NCBI GenBank assembly: GCA_022605955.1
Contig: JAKCOZ010000003.1
Span: 13,339,331-13,403,330 of the forward strand
From: Rallus limicola
Taxonomy: Eukaryota > Chordata > Aves > Gruiformes > Rallidae
Direction: 5' to 3'
Length of the DNA: 64,000 bases
A model generated the notes under the pieces. The model saw only the letters and a program-made list of their open reading frames with translations. It had not been told where the DNA came from and made no database searches. Shown one piece after another: positions 34,441-46,000 of the stretch. The position numbers and the translations under genes are program-made. Position 1 is the first letter of the stretch, and every line of letters begins with the position of its first letter.

Positions 34441-37384
34441 AGAAACAGCTTTTTATTAAGTTTAGGCACCTCTACTGCTAAGCAGTTGTTAAGTGAAACT
34501 TTAGTAAATGGCTACATTTTGGGTAAGTCCTGGAGTACAGCCCCGAGACCTTAATCTCTAAACACTGCTCCTGCACCAAATAGTTTTAATTTTTAGTCAA
34601 AAAAGGCTACTTTCTCACAGGACAGTGGGTTTGCCTAGGTGCCTTGTCAAGTTTTATTACTGATCAGAATCAGGGAGTCAATTTTATCAGTTCCACAGCA
34701 ATAAAATATTACGAAATACAGATTTTTCAAGATGTTTATGTGCCCAGAAATACAAGAAGACTCAAAATACCTCCAAAAGCATTGTTTTTTGTTATATGAA
34801 CAATACTTATTTTCATATCACCCACTGCTGTCATTATAAGTAGTGCAAGGTGAGTGAAATCCCAGTTGCAATGTGTGACATCTGATTGCAGTAACTGGTT
34901 TGCTGTAGTTAAGAACAGAATTTTGTGTATGGCACAAAGAATGATAAGATCATACCGAGATCCATAAAGTTAAGTTTATTATCCATTTTCTGAGTATCGC
35001 TGTAATTTAGATTTTTAATGGAAATCTAATTTTAGTAAGTACTGTGAAGTATGTTCTTTTCTAGCTGGCAAAGCAGCAAAGTCAGAATCATGAGATACAT
35101 TTTGCTGGATTCACATTTCATAAATAGCTGAGATTCATACTTAGCATAAGAAATAATCAGCAAGAATCTACACTTTTTTCTTAATTATTAAGATTGTTTT
35201 GCTTTTAAAAGGGTGTTCTTTTTCTTCTTTATGCCACCACTGCATTTCACAATTCAGAAGGACAAAACTGATGTGACAATGAACTGTTCATCTGAATATT
35301 CTGATTTTAATTTAAAAGCACATTTTAAAATTACCAATATTTATATTAAATAAATCCTGTTCCTGGATGTGGCCTATTATAATTGGATATTTCATTAGGT
35401 ATTTTCTGGAGTTACAGGAATAATTTAGGATCGATTGTGGAAGCACATGTGAACTACTGGAAGTATCACACATTGCATTGTGTCCAAAACCAGCAGATGG
35501 TATTTGATTGGAAAAAGGCAGATGTTATTTAGGGCCCAGAAAGGTCTGACTTCATACTTTGTTTGGGAAAGTCAGCCTATGGTGAAATAAACAATGAGAA
35601 GAGTCTATATAAAAGTGAGATGCTGAAGACATGGCAGCAACATCCAAGAAGATATAAAATATAGTCACAAACGTGACAAGCAGTTGATACAATCCACTCA
35701 GCACCACGCCTACTGAACTACGCTCTGTGCCCAAACCAGGGATTCAAATGGATAGATAATAAAAACATGCTATCTGTTCAAAGCTAGAACTTGATTTCCA
35801 GAGAGAAAAAAATGCCCTAAAACAAATTGTTTTGCACCACCTTATTCAAATGTGCTGTAACCTGTGGAAGAGAATCTACTAAAAAATACTAGAGGACTCC
35901 TAATGCATACAGATTAGTGATAGGTCAATAGCATTCCTGTCAGTAACCATACTCCCACTCAGAGCTTTCCCTGAATATTGAGCTCAACTGAAGCAGTGTT
36001 GCTGGATTCACAAATTAGTCCAGATGGCATTTGTTCTAAATTTCAGAAAGCTGTAAATCTTTCCTCCTTTTCCTCATGCTTTCTACAGACCTCTGTGGAG
36101 AATTGCCAACACCTCACATGCACATCACCAGAATCAGGGACAGAGTGCTGTATGTAATTTAAAAGATTTAAAGATGCAAAGTTATTTTTGTTTCAAGAAT
36201 TTAAAACTATACACCCTATATTACAGTGTATCATTTCCTTTCATCCTTCTTACTGCATCTACAATGTTTTTAAAGAAAAAATTCAAATAACATATAAATG
36301 GATTTATCTGTTTAGGTTAAGTGTCGACACTAATAATTACAAGAGAATTTTCAGCATAAATTCATATGTATCAAAACATTTCCTTTTCTGCATACTTTTT
36401 AATCACATTATATGTATTTGCATGGAGATAAATATGTAAAATTGTTCAATATCAGTGCAGTTTATGGTTTGATTTACAGCCTTGTCTGTCATAGTCTCCA
36501 AATTACTAGAAAAGAAGATAGTGAAAACTGGCCTATTGAATCCTAGACAAAAATCATCAGAAATAAGCTAAGGCAGAATAAAACAAGTGTTAGTAGGAAA
36601 TTCCTTAAAACAAGGGTTCAAACGATGTTCTGCTGTCTAACTGGAAAAACAAAGAACCAAACTAAACCAGATAGAAACACATTGTGAAAGATTAAGTGCA
36701 AAACCACAATAAAATACAACCACTATCTGAGTATCTTCAAAATCTTTCAGGAGTGAGTGCTTCCATTTTTGTTTGGTAAGGAAATTGTGTAATGAAGTAA
36801 TCTGAAATATGTGACAGTCTATTTCTAAGTAGTGCTGTAAGAGCCATGGAATGAGTTCATAACAGAAAGTGAGCTTAACAAAGACCTATCCTGCTAATAT
36901 CATTTTGCATACTCCCACCATAAACAAAACCACTAGAAATCAAGCCAAGGGGAAGAACAAAGAGTTCAGAAAAGATGAGTCAGGTTATGCCAATGCTGAT
37001 ATTAATCAGAAATGTTAAATGATTGGGAATGCTTATTTTGATACTCACGGTGTCAGAAAGAAAAAAAAACGCCAGAAAACACAAACACTCTAGAAAAAGT
37101 CCAGCTAGAACTAGAAAAATGTCAGCTTGCAGATGTTGGTGATACTAGTTGCCTTCTGTATGTGTTTAGTTTTGTAAGAGTTTCCTTTCTTAATAAACTG
37201 TTTTAAAGAACCCAAAATACTATAGACACACTGCCCTAGGGCAACTACAGCGATTCAGCTAGCCAGTGGCAGTGGGACGTGCTCTCTAGCAAGACCTCTC
37301 AACCCAGGCCATTTTCTGTGCTCACCTCTGTCAATGTTTACAGCTGTAGCATTATGGATGTTGGAAGGTACCTCCCTGCCTATC
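34441..37384. other. Unique AT-rich non-coding DNA
   Basis: No gene, RNA or dispersed repeat is recognised over about 2.9 kb. The open frames (60 and 83 codons) match no family. Some decayed repeat may be present below what can be recognised by eye. Confidence 0.5.
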
Positions 37385-37840
37385 TTTTATGGACTTAGTT
37401 TTTGTGAGCTTGTCTAATGCCTAGTTGAAATTGGTGATACTTCCCCTGTAACTTTATCAAGTCGCAAAAAACCTCAAAATTTAGTTAAGGTCTGTTTAAA
37501 AATATATTCTAACTATTTTAAGTTGGTTTTCTACTAGTTTCAATGATTGCACCTTAGTTGTTATAGAAATCAATGACTGTCACTCACCTTATCTGCTTTC
37601 ACAATTTTTAAAACCTTGATCCAAACCCACTTCAGTTTCAACTCACAAGGTAGTCGTTCCATCCTCTGATTATTTCATTTTTTTCTCTGTACATATTTGA
37701 TATCTTTCTTAAGATGCAGAAATTGGAACTGTAAACAGTTCATAAAATATGGGTGCGGCAGGGTCTTCTATAGGGGTAAACGATCTCTGTTTAGGTCTCC
37801 TTAGCCTTCCCAATGATGCACAATATTTTGTGTTGTGATT
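37385..37840 (-). mobile_element. Very ancient CR1 LINE relic
   Basis: The order of faint blocks fits a reverse-strand ancient amniote CR1. TTGTGAGCTTGTCTAATGCC lies near 37401. Next come a G-T-C-A-C-rich segment, then GGTAGTCGTTCCATCCTC near 37649, and AATTGGAACTGTAAACAG near 37722 followed by ATGGGTGCGGCAGGGTCTTCTATAGGGG near 37749 (the equivalent of the 'GTGGTCTCACCA...ATAGAGGGG' RT-distal segment). Similarity is weak and spread out; the call rests on block order, so it needs a profile search. Confidence 0.5.
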
Positions 37841-37972
37841 TTGGGGGGGGGAGAGGGAGGGCTTTTTGTCTGTGTCTAAGCATGGAGACAAGTATTTCAA
37901 CAATGTGTCAAAATAGAGTGATGTGATAATACCTTTTGTACATTTAAGTAAGGTAGGAGAGCTCAGAAGAGG

Positions 37973-38210
37973 AGAATATTTAAGTTAGAAGGGATGTAAT
38001 CATTTAGTCCAACTGCCTGACTGATTCAAGGCTGGCCAAAAGTTAAAAAAAGGTTATTAAGGACATTGTCCAAATGTCTCTGAAACCCTAAGAAACTTGG
38101 GATGTTGACCACCTGTCTAGGAAGTCTGCTCCAATGTTTGACCACCCTTTAAGTATAGAAATGATCCCTAATGCCCAGTTTAAATCTCCCCTGGCACAGA
38201 CAGATTAAGA
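37973..38210 (-). mobile_element. CR1 LINE, diverged 3' fragment
   Basis: The left part TTAAGTTAGAAGGGATGTAATCATTTAGTCCAACTGCC is a decayed CR1 3' UTR complement. It is followed by GACATTGTCCAAATGTCTCTG, GAAGTCTGCTCCAATGTTTGACCACCC and TAATGCCCAGTTTAAATCTCCCCTGGCACAG, the standard order of the region around the end of ORF2. The copy lacks a recognisable octamer. Confidence 0.85.
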
Positions 38211-38314
38211 ATCCATTGTCAAGGCAATACTACAAATACTCTTGTTTCTAGATTTGGAATCACTTTAAACTGGAGTATTGAAAGGATTACATTACAACTG
38301 TCTTCTGATTTGTT

Positions 38315-38650
38315 CACAGAATCATGGAATCACCAGGTTGGAAAAGACCTTTGAGATCATCGAGCCCAGCTGTACCTGTCCTGTACTTAAATATATTCCT
38401 AAGAACCTCATCTATCCATCTTTTAAATACATGGTGACTCAACAGCCTCCCCGGGCAGCCTGTTCCAATGCCCAAGAACCCTTCCAGTGAAGAACTTTTT
38501 CCAATGTCTAATCTGAACCTGCCTTGGCACAGTTTGAGTCCATTCCCCTCTGTTGCCTGGGTGAAGAAACTCACCTCTCTTCAACCTCCTTTCAGGTAAT
38601 TGTAAGCAGTGATAAGGTCTCTCCTCACCCTCCTCTTCTCCAGGAAGGGT
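38315..38650 (-). mobile_element. CR1 LINE, 3' fragment
   Basis: It begins CACAGAATCATGGAATCACCAGGTTGGAAAAGACC (38315), the complement of a CR1 3' end. It continues with AGCCTCCCCGGGCAGCCTGTTCCAATGC, GAAGAACTTTTTCCAATGTCTAATCTGAACCTGCCTTGGCAC and the CTTCTCCAGGAAGGGTATG block, stopping near 38650. It lies about 100 bp beyond the older reverse-strand CR1 at 37973 and repeats the same part of the element, so they are two separate insertions. Confidence 0.92.
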
Positions 38651-39289
38651 ATGAATTTTTCTTGTCACTAATCTTAAACCTAATGGGATTTTTGCCTACT
38701 GAGTATAAACCTCTAAAAATATTCTGAGATTACTAGAAACTGCAAAATAAGTTATGTAGTATAATTGCATATTTAAGATGGATATTATGTCCCTACTTTT
38801 TTCAATTAAGTCATTCATTTCACCTTGGACAGGGTCATAAAAATGTTTGTACAACTCTGAGTGCTTGACCATTGTAATATATTTTTAGTAGTAGCTAATA
38901 TTAAAATTGCTAATACTAACAATTTTGTACAATGTTGTACAAATAATATACAACAATAGGCTAATTACCGTCTTTCTCATCTTCATCTGACAACTACCAC
39001 TGATATCTTTGTCCAGTTTCCCATCTCCAGAAGTTTTTTTACTTCAGCTCCCTGTGGGTTTTCTTTTTTAGTTCCCCTGTTCAGTTTCAAAACTACTGTT
39101 AATCTTCATTCAAAATATTTGTGCACTTCCACATAAGATTTTGTCCTTTGTTGGCTTACAGTACCTTGTAATGTACTGCTTTGTTTCCAGTGTGCATAGC
39201 TGCTCATTGCACCTGTGCAGATATCAAAAGGTGATTCCGTTTTTTTCAGGCAATTCCAATATTTTTTTCTCTCTGAATTTGATCTAATC
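38651..39289. other. Pyrimidine-rich non-coding DNA upstream of a probable L2 relic
   Basis: No gene is recognised. From about 38960 the + strand is rich in C and T, as is the L2-like segment that follows, so part of this could be more of the same old LINE, but no block can be matched with confidence. Confidence 0.4.
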
Positions 39290-39860
39290 TGTAAGCCTGA
39301 AGTTAGTGACTATCTCTATGACAACAAGTTGCAGATCAACTTCTCCTCTCTCTTCTTACCTAATCTAAAATCTCTACTTGTCTCCCTCAATTTCTCTATT
39401 TCTTGATTGGCATTGACAGTACTACCATACAGCCTATCACTCAAATTTGTAATGCAGTTGAGACATTCCTCTTCAATTTCTGAATTTTCAAATCTGGAAT
39501 GTGCTTAAAATCCTGATACTTCTGTGAGTATAATAACTTAAGATGTGGGTGTTATGGATATTTCTTTCTCAAGTAGCCATATGGCTAAAATTCTCCTCCA
39601 GACTTTTATCATGCGATGTTTTGGTTTTTGCAGAACCCTTTTCTGTGGCTTTGCTCAAATGACTCATAATTCTGCTACGAGAAGTAATTTCTTAGCTTTT
39701 TATTTTCACCCTGTAATCTACACTTCTTTCAGTAGCATTATCTGATTCTTTTAACTTTTGATCCCCCAGATATGTAATTCCCATTTTCCCTTTACTTTTT
39801 CATTAACTCTCACTTTCATGGAGTCTTGCTTTTGCTTGGCTCATAACACCAGTTCCTATC
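39290..39860 (+). mobile_element. Probable L2 LINE relic (ORF2 C-terminal region)
   Basis: Translation from 39412 gives IDSTTIQPITQICNAVE before a stop at 39481. This matches the conserved I-D-N-T-T-I-x-P-x-T-Q-x-C-N-L-G-V-x-F motif of tetrapod L2 ORF2. About 100 bp on, in a shifted frame from 39587, K-I-L-L-Q-T-F-I-M-R-C-F matches the following L2 block K-T-L-V-Q-A-L-I-I-S-R-L, at the right spacing and orientation. The preceding serine- and leucine-rich stretch also fits. The element is riddled with stops and frameshifts, as expected for a relic predating birds. It could be a related old LINE, but CR1 does not carry this motif in this form. Confidence 0.62.
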
Positions 39861-42800
39861 ATCTCTCTTTCTAGTTTACCTCAGCTTTCTTCCCTGTAAA
39901 ATGAATCCTTTGAAAACATGCTCAGTGCAAAAAGCCATTCAATTAACCCCCCCAACTTTGTGCTCTGTTGTGATAGTCATAAAATTGCCAGACAATAGTT
40001 GAAACCTCTACAGCACTACCACAATTCAAACAATATTTGTAACAATAGCATCCTTTGAAAGAATGTTCTAAGGATTGGTTTTGTAAGAATGAGGATTTTC
40101 TTCCTCCATAGATAAATCAATTATTTTCTTTTTTTTTTGTTAAAAAAAAAGTTTTTTGCTTTAGTTGACTGTTATTTATGTAAATGATCCACTCCTGTTT
40201 CACAATGCACATTAAAGTCTACTTCAAATAAACAGGTTACACTGACATAGCTAGGGAGAAAACATGATTTCAGATACACCTGAATATTTATGAATTCAAA
40301 ATTACAGCCCCTCTAATATGGTCCCTTGTTTGGCTTCCCCCCATTAGTCAGTTCCAAGAACGTTACATTACTGATACTTCTGACTTGACTTTGAAGCATA
40401 TGCAAGTAGAAGAATGTACTTAATTACACCACTCTGGCACTATACTGTAGCACAAAGAATCTAACTGTATTTGTAAAGCAGTGCAGTTAAAAATATGTGT
40501 GTGGCAAGTGAAAAACAAAAGCTCTAAAAAGAAATCCGTGCAGCCTGGAGGCAAGTGTCTGAAAACGTGATGGTACAAATAAAATAGCCTTTGTCTGTAT
40601 GCTAGTTTCCAGTAATTTGTACCTCAGCGTACAGCAAGACCCCAGAAAAAGTTTCATGCTTTCTTCCACTGTTACAGGATATGGCTCTGTCTTGTAATTT
40701 AGAAATGTAAGCTGATTCTTACATTACTGAACACTAAGATTTATAATCTCATATATACATGTGTGTAGTGTGGGAGTGGTGGGGGAGTTACATTCTCAAC
40801 TTCAGCTGAGAATGGTTAAGGAAAGGCCTAATTACATCTTTCAGGTGTATGTAAAACTGCTAAATGAAACCTTTGCCTATATATCTTTTACTCTTCATAA
40901 TATGGTTTATCACTCATTTCTCTAAGTAATTAAGAATGTTTGGTTTATGTTATTTTTACCCTACAGTGCTGGGTGCCTGCTTGCCACTAGATGTACATGT
41001 TTCCTTTGGAAAATGGGATAGCAACATCTCTACTTAGCCATGCATTTCTAATCTGCAAAGAAATCATGATGGAGATTTTCGCTTGTAGAGGGTATGGAAT
41101 CCTTGCAGAGTACCAGTAAGCTGGTCAGAAACCTTCTCTTTCTCTTCAAAATTCACCTTCAGGATCCTGCACAGGCAATTAGTTTGTTATCATCAATCAC
41201 CCCAGCACCTCAGCTTGAATGTATTGTCTTGAAAGTAATTTATTCAAGATCTTTTTTTAAAAGGGACTCGTTATCCTTTGCATTAGAGCACTGCAAACTT
41301 GACCTAGTTTATGGGGATTTGAAGTTAAGTTTCTGGTTTTGTTTAGCTATGAGTCTTTTGTCTGGCATACAAGCAACTTTGAAGTTTTATATGTTTCAGA
41401 CTTGTAATTATCCCAGAAGTTAACCAATTAGCTTAAGAATAAAATCTCATAAAACAGCTTAACGACACATTCTTTGAGAGAATTCCCAAAGACTGGAAAA
41501 GTATTCCAATCCTTATATTTCCTTTCTGGAAGATATTGTAACAGTAAAGAGTCTAGAAATCTGAAGTCTACATTAGATAAAAGTCTGCAAAATAGCTTTG
41601 AATTAAGGTTTGATTTAAGAGCCTTGACAAGCTACAGGAAAAGAAACAACATACTATGTCTTATGCAATTACCTTATTAATTGCTGAGTTTAGCCCTAAT
41701 GGAAATCCATTTGTAAAAGGAAGTCATCAGATGCTTTATCTAGCCTTGACTTTTTTGCTCACTGGCATTTGATCATATCTGCTATGGTAATTCAACAATA
41801 TCTATCACTGTGGATTTAAGCAATGGTTATTTTTACTTCATCTTGGAATAAAACCCACTGGCTGAATCCTGAGGTGGACCTACTCTAACCTTGATACATG
41901 ATTAATATTTATATCTATAACACTTATCTTAATCTGGGATTTATTTATTTAGGTCTGATATAAATTGTGTACAGAGTTTAGAGTTACAGGCAAGAGATAA
42001 TATAAACATTCTTATCTGTCCTTTCTGAAGACAGAAGAGGAAAGAGGGGAAAACAACCTAATGAGGTCACATTTCTTCTGATGATTGTTTGAACTCTTGA
42101 AATGCTTCCACGGTTTTCTGAGCTCCAAATCTTCTAGTTTCAAGACCTTAAAAAGTATAAATTAATTACTAGTCAATTAGTTTGGGTGATTATTCTAAGG
42201 GTAATGCACTGTTCCCTTACAGCTACTCAAACCTGGCCTTTGATGTGCTCAACACTCACACACATGGATTTTATTTTTTATCTGTTTCCTCTCCCAAAGT
42301 CCTAGTATGGGGTAAGACTGATGCCATGTTTGTTGTGAGATACACTGTAGATTGTGTGGCTTTCCTTCTGAATGGCCTAGTGAATGCTCTGACTATTTGA
42401 AGAGCAGAGTGATCCAGCATACTGAGTGGAGAAGAGAGAACAGTAGGCAGGCTTCATTAAAGGTTAAATCCTATAAGGAAAAGATTTCCAGTTCACTGAT
42501 TTGATTCCATATGAAGTCAATCATGTTCTTTTGAGAAAATAAAATTTATAAATAATTGTTCATGCACACAGAAACATCGTTTTACTAATATGCATGCCTT
42601 ATTAATATTTTTATCCTATTCTCTGTTAAATGTCACTTTTACATAACAGTTCTGGAGAAAAAAAAGTTAGTTGATTCTTTGTCTTTAGCTGGTGGTATCA
42701 GGTATTAATGAAGTAAAATATATATTTATGCAACATTTTATAAAAAAAAACCAAACCACCTTTCTTTTTTGTTCTCATCCAGATACCAAGATTATATTCA

Positions 42801-45800
42801 TGACAGCATGGTAATTTACTCCAGCATGAAATCTCATAAAATTTCTCAATAACAAAGAACGGAAACAATATGTGAGGAAAATGGGAGGGTTGTGGGAATT
42901 TTGGTTTGCAATTGTTTTTTTTTTTTGCATTTGTTTATTTTAGTTAATGTTGGCTAAATTCTGTTGCTGCTAACACACATATCTACAGACTCTTCTGTTT
43001 TGCTCCCCAAGAATAGAAGGCCTAGACAGCACAGCTTCACTGTCATTGAGCAGATAGTAGAGTACTTTCACCTAGGTTGCAAACAGCAGCTGTTCATGCA
43101 TCAGACCTGGAGAATTTTGTATCTGTTCATAATGAAATGTTTTATTGCTCTAATTTTTGAGGGCAGAAATCTGGCCAGTTATGTGGATGAGTTGGAGAGA
43201 ACTAAAGCACATTCTTGGAAATTAAGGATTATGGACATTTCTAACACCTCCCTTGATGAAAGATGAGATATTCTTTAGAGCCAGGCAGATTTCTGAGCTG
43301 TTCAATCCTGACAAGTGTAATGAGTCAGGGAGATGAGTTTTGGTCAAGAGGATGCTGCCTGGAACCAAAAACTTTTCTTTGACTCCTCAGGTTTTCTATC
43401 ATGTATGAGAGTCATCCTTTGTGGAAAAAAGCTGTTTTCCCAGCTTTTTAGTCAATGAATGAGAGATTTATTTTTCAATAAGGAAACATTTTTTTCCCCT
43501 GAGTATGTGCCAAAGATACCTGAAAGAAGATTTTTCAGAGGTGTTCACTAGGTGTTGATGACTAGGTATAAAAAGGTCTATCACTGGCACTGTTACTATT
43601 CCACAATACCATGTTAATCTGTATGGTGTGAATAGGTACATATGTTGTAATGTCACAGCTTCATTATGACACTAATCTGATACTATGAGGAGATGAATGT
43701 GTACTGTTCTCAAAATACATGCAGATACTATTGTCTGTACAGAGAGTACCGAATTATGTGTCTTTCTTCCAAGATTTTTATTCTGAAGATTTAAGACCCC
43801 ATTGTTATTGCAACTTTCCAAGTGTGCTTTGACTTGAATCTTTCCACGTTGCAATAGTTGTGTACCTGCTTTCTCCAACAGCCTCTGTTTCCAGTTTTGT
43901 TTTCTTTTTTTAATACTAGAGAGATATTTTTTAACTTAGAATAAAATCCATTTAATTTTCACAGCAGTTGTCTTAATTTCATTATATATTGGAATGGAAG
44001 GAGGGAAGGGATGAAGAAGTACTAACCTATAGCTAGAGGTCCAACTTCTCATTTTTAATCTGATTATAATTTCATTCAGAAAGAGAGATAAAGTTTTGCT
44101 AAAACTGGACTTATCCAAATAACAGTTCATGACATTCACAATAAATGTATTGCATAGTTACATGTTTAAGTTATTGTCCAAATATGCAGAATGAGTAGTT
44201 CTTGTTTATCATTGCAAATTTAATACATAATTATCTGGGGTTTGTGACACTCTTGCTTCAAACTAAAGAAAATCATTGAAATGATTGCAGCTGTCATTTC
44301 AAACAAAAGAAACCAAATATGCACAGTAGACTTTCTGCCACTATGAAATCAGAACAGGGGCACCTACTCATAAAAGCTGCATCTTTATAATACTATAATT
44401 GAGCCTTTATCATGCAAATGTATCCATGTGGCACAGAACTGTAGTGTATTTCTCATATACATGAATTTATTTTTCCATCAAAACTGCTTCTTTCAGGATA
44501 TCACCTAAATGTCTCAGAGTTACAGTCTCACAGTGGCTGATTATAAGTTCCTAGTGCTGGTGGTGTGTTTACACATGGAGGTATATTCAGAGTGGGTTTT
44601 TTCAATCCTCATATTTGTGGCTCAGCTTTTATGATTTTGATTTTTGGAAAATGCCTGTGGAATAATTCTGCCTATGTTTACCTTTTAGAAACATCAGGAA
44701 TTCCAGTTTTTTATAGGAATGGTACAAGAAACACTGATGTGTTACCATGACAGTGCCTGCTCCAAAGGACTAATAAAAGTATTTGCATAAATTGTCCAGT
44801 GATAAATTGAACTGGAAGCTTTAAATTTACCAACGCCAGTGTGAAAGGCAATAATGGCATAGCTGTATGGGGGCAGTGGCCTTCTTTACCCCCTGAAGTG
44901 AAATTCACTAAAACAAAGTAGGAAATATCCAGGATGCTCTACAATGATCATGCCTTCTATATAAATAATTTACCGGAATTTTAAAATATCCCAACCATGA
45001 TGACTCAAATTTTAGTTCAAAATTAAATCTTTTATTTATGTTAAATTAATGTCAAAAACTAGTTTTATAAACTATGGTACCCAACAAGCCACTGAATCCC
45101 CCAATAAATTGTAAGTCTCAACTGCTTTCACAAGACACATCCATACAAAGAACAGACAGGTAAGAATAACATAACAGTAATGATACTTCTTGCATAAGTT
45201 TTCTTTTTAAATAATAAGATACAGTATGTGTGGCAATCTTACCAATTTCATCAGGGAACTAAATCCACCTTTCTTTTGATCCTTAAACTATAGCATCTTC
45301 CACATTCAGAGGATTTATGCCTCAGAATCTGGTAAAAATGTGTCAAAATTGTTTTACGAAGCTAAAAGCTAAGACAACGTTCTGACTCAATACAACAGAC
45401 ACTGGTAATTAGCTGCCCCAGAGAATCAGAGACCACCACTAACTCCACAGCCAGGACTCACAGCAAGCATATATATTACATGGACTTGACAAGTTGCCAC
45501 CATTAAGAGGCCCCTTGAATGATCATGACAGATACAAATACAATAATATAGATTTATAACAGTCAATATCTAGTCAGGGAATTTGGAAAACAAAACAAAA
45601 CAAAAAACCCTAAACATTTTTCATGCCATGAACACTAACTGCTGAGTCCTATAATGTCTGTGAATTCACCACCAGGACACTGGAAAATATAGAAATACTT
45701 CTGTAGAGGTTATAGTAGAAAGTAAATTTTTAAACTTAAACAGGAAATTGTGAAACAGAGGCTAATGTGGTTAGAGGATATAAAGAGGTAGTATAAGCAA

Positions 45801-46000
45801 TAGGCATAAGGCTATTAAGTAATACAGACAATCTGGAGTGGGAAAAACAGTGGAATTCTTAACAAAGTTAAAAGACTGAAGACCAAAAGGAAGACATGCA
45901 TTTACAATTAAAGGGGATATTTCAAGCACCTATAAAGGTTTCTTTGAATAAACCTTATTTGCAGTAAGCAGAAGGAAAGTTAAACAGGGAGAAAACTAAA
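39861..46000. other. Unique AT-rich non-coding DNA, first part of a repeat-poor tract
   Basis: I recognise no gene, RNA or dispersed repeat. Simple-sequence spots are a facing T-run/A-run near 40126-40157 able to form a small hairpin and an AAAAC run at about 45587-45606. Open frames up to 109 codons (41094-41423) have no known domain. Confidence 0.5.
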
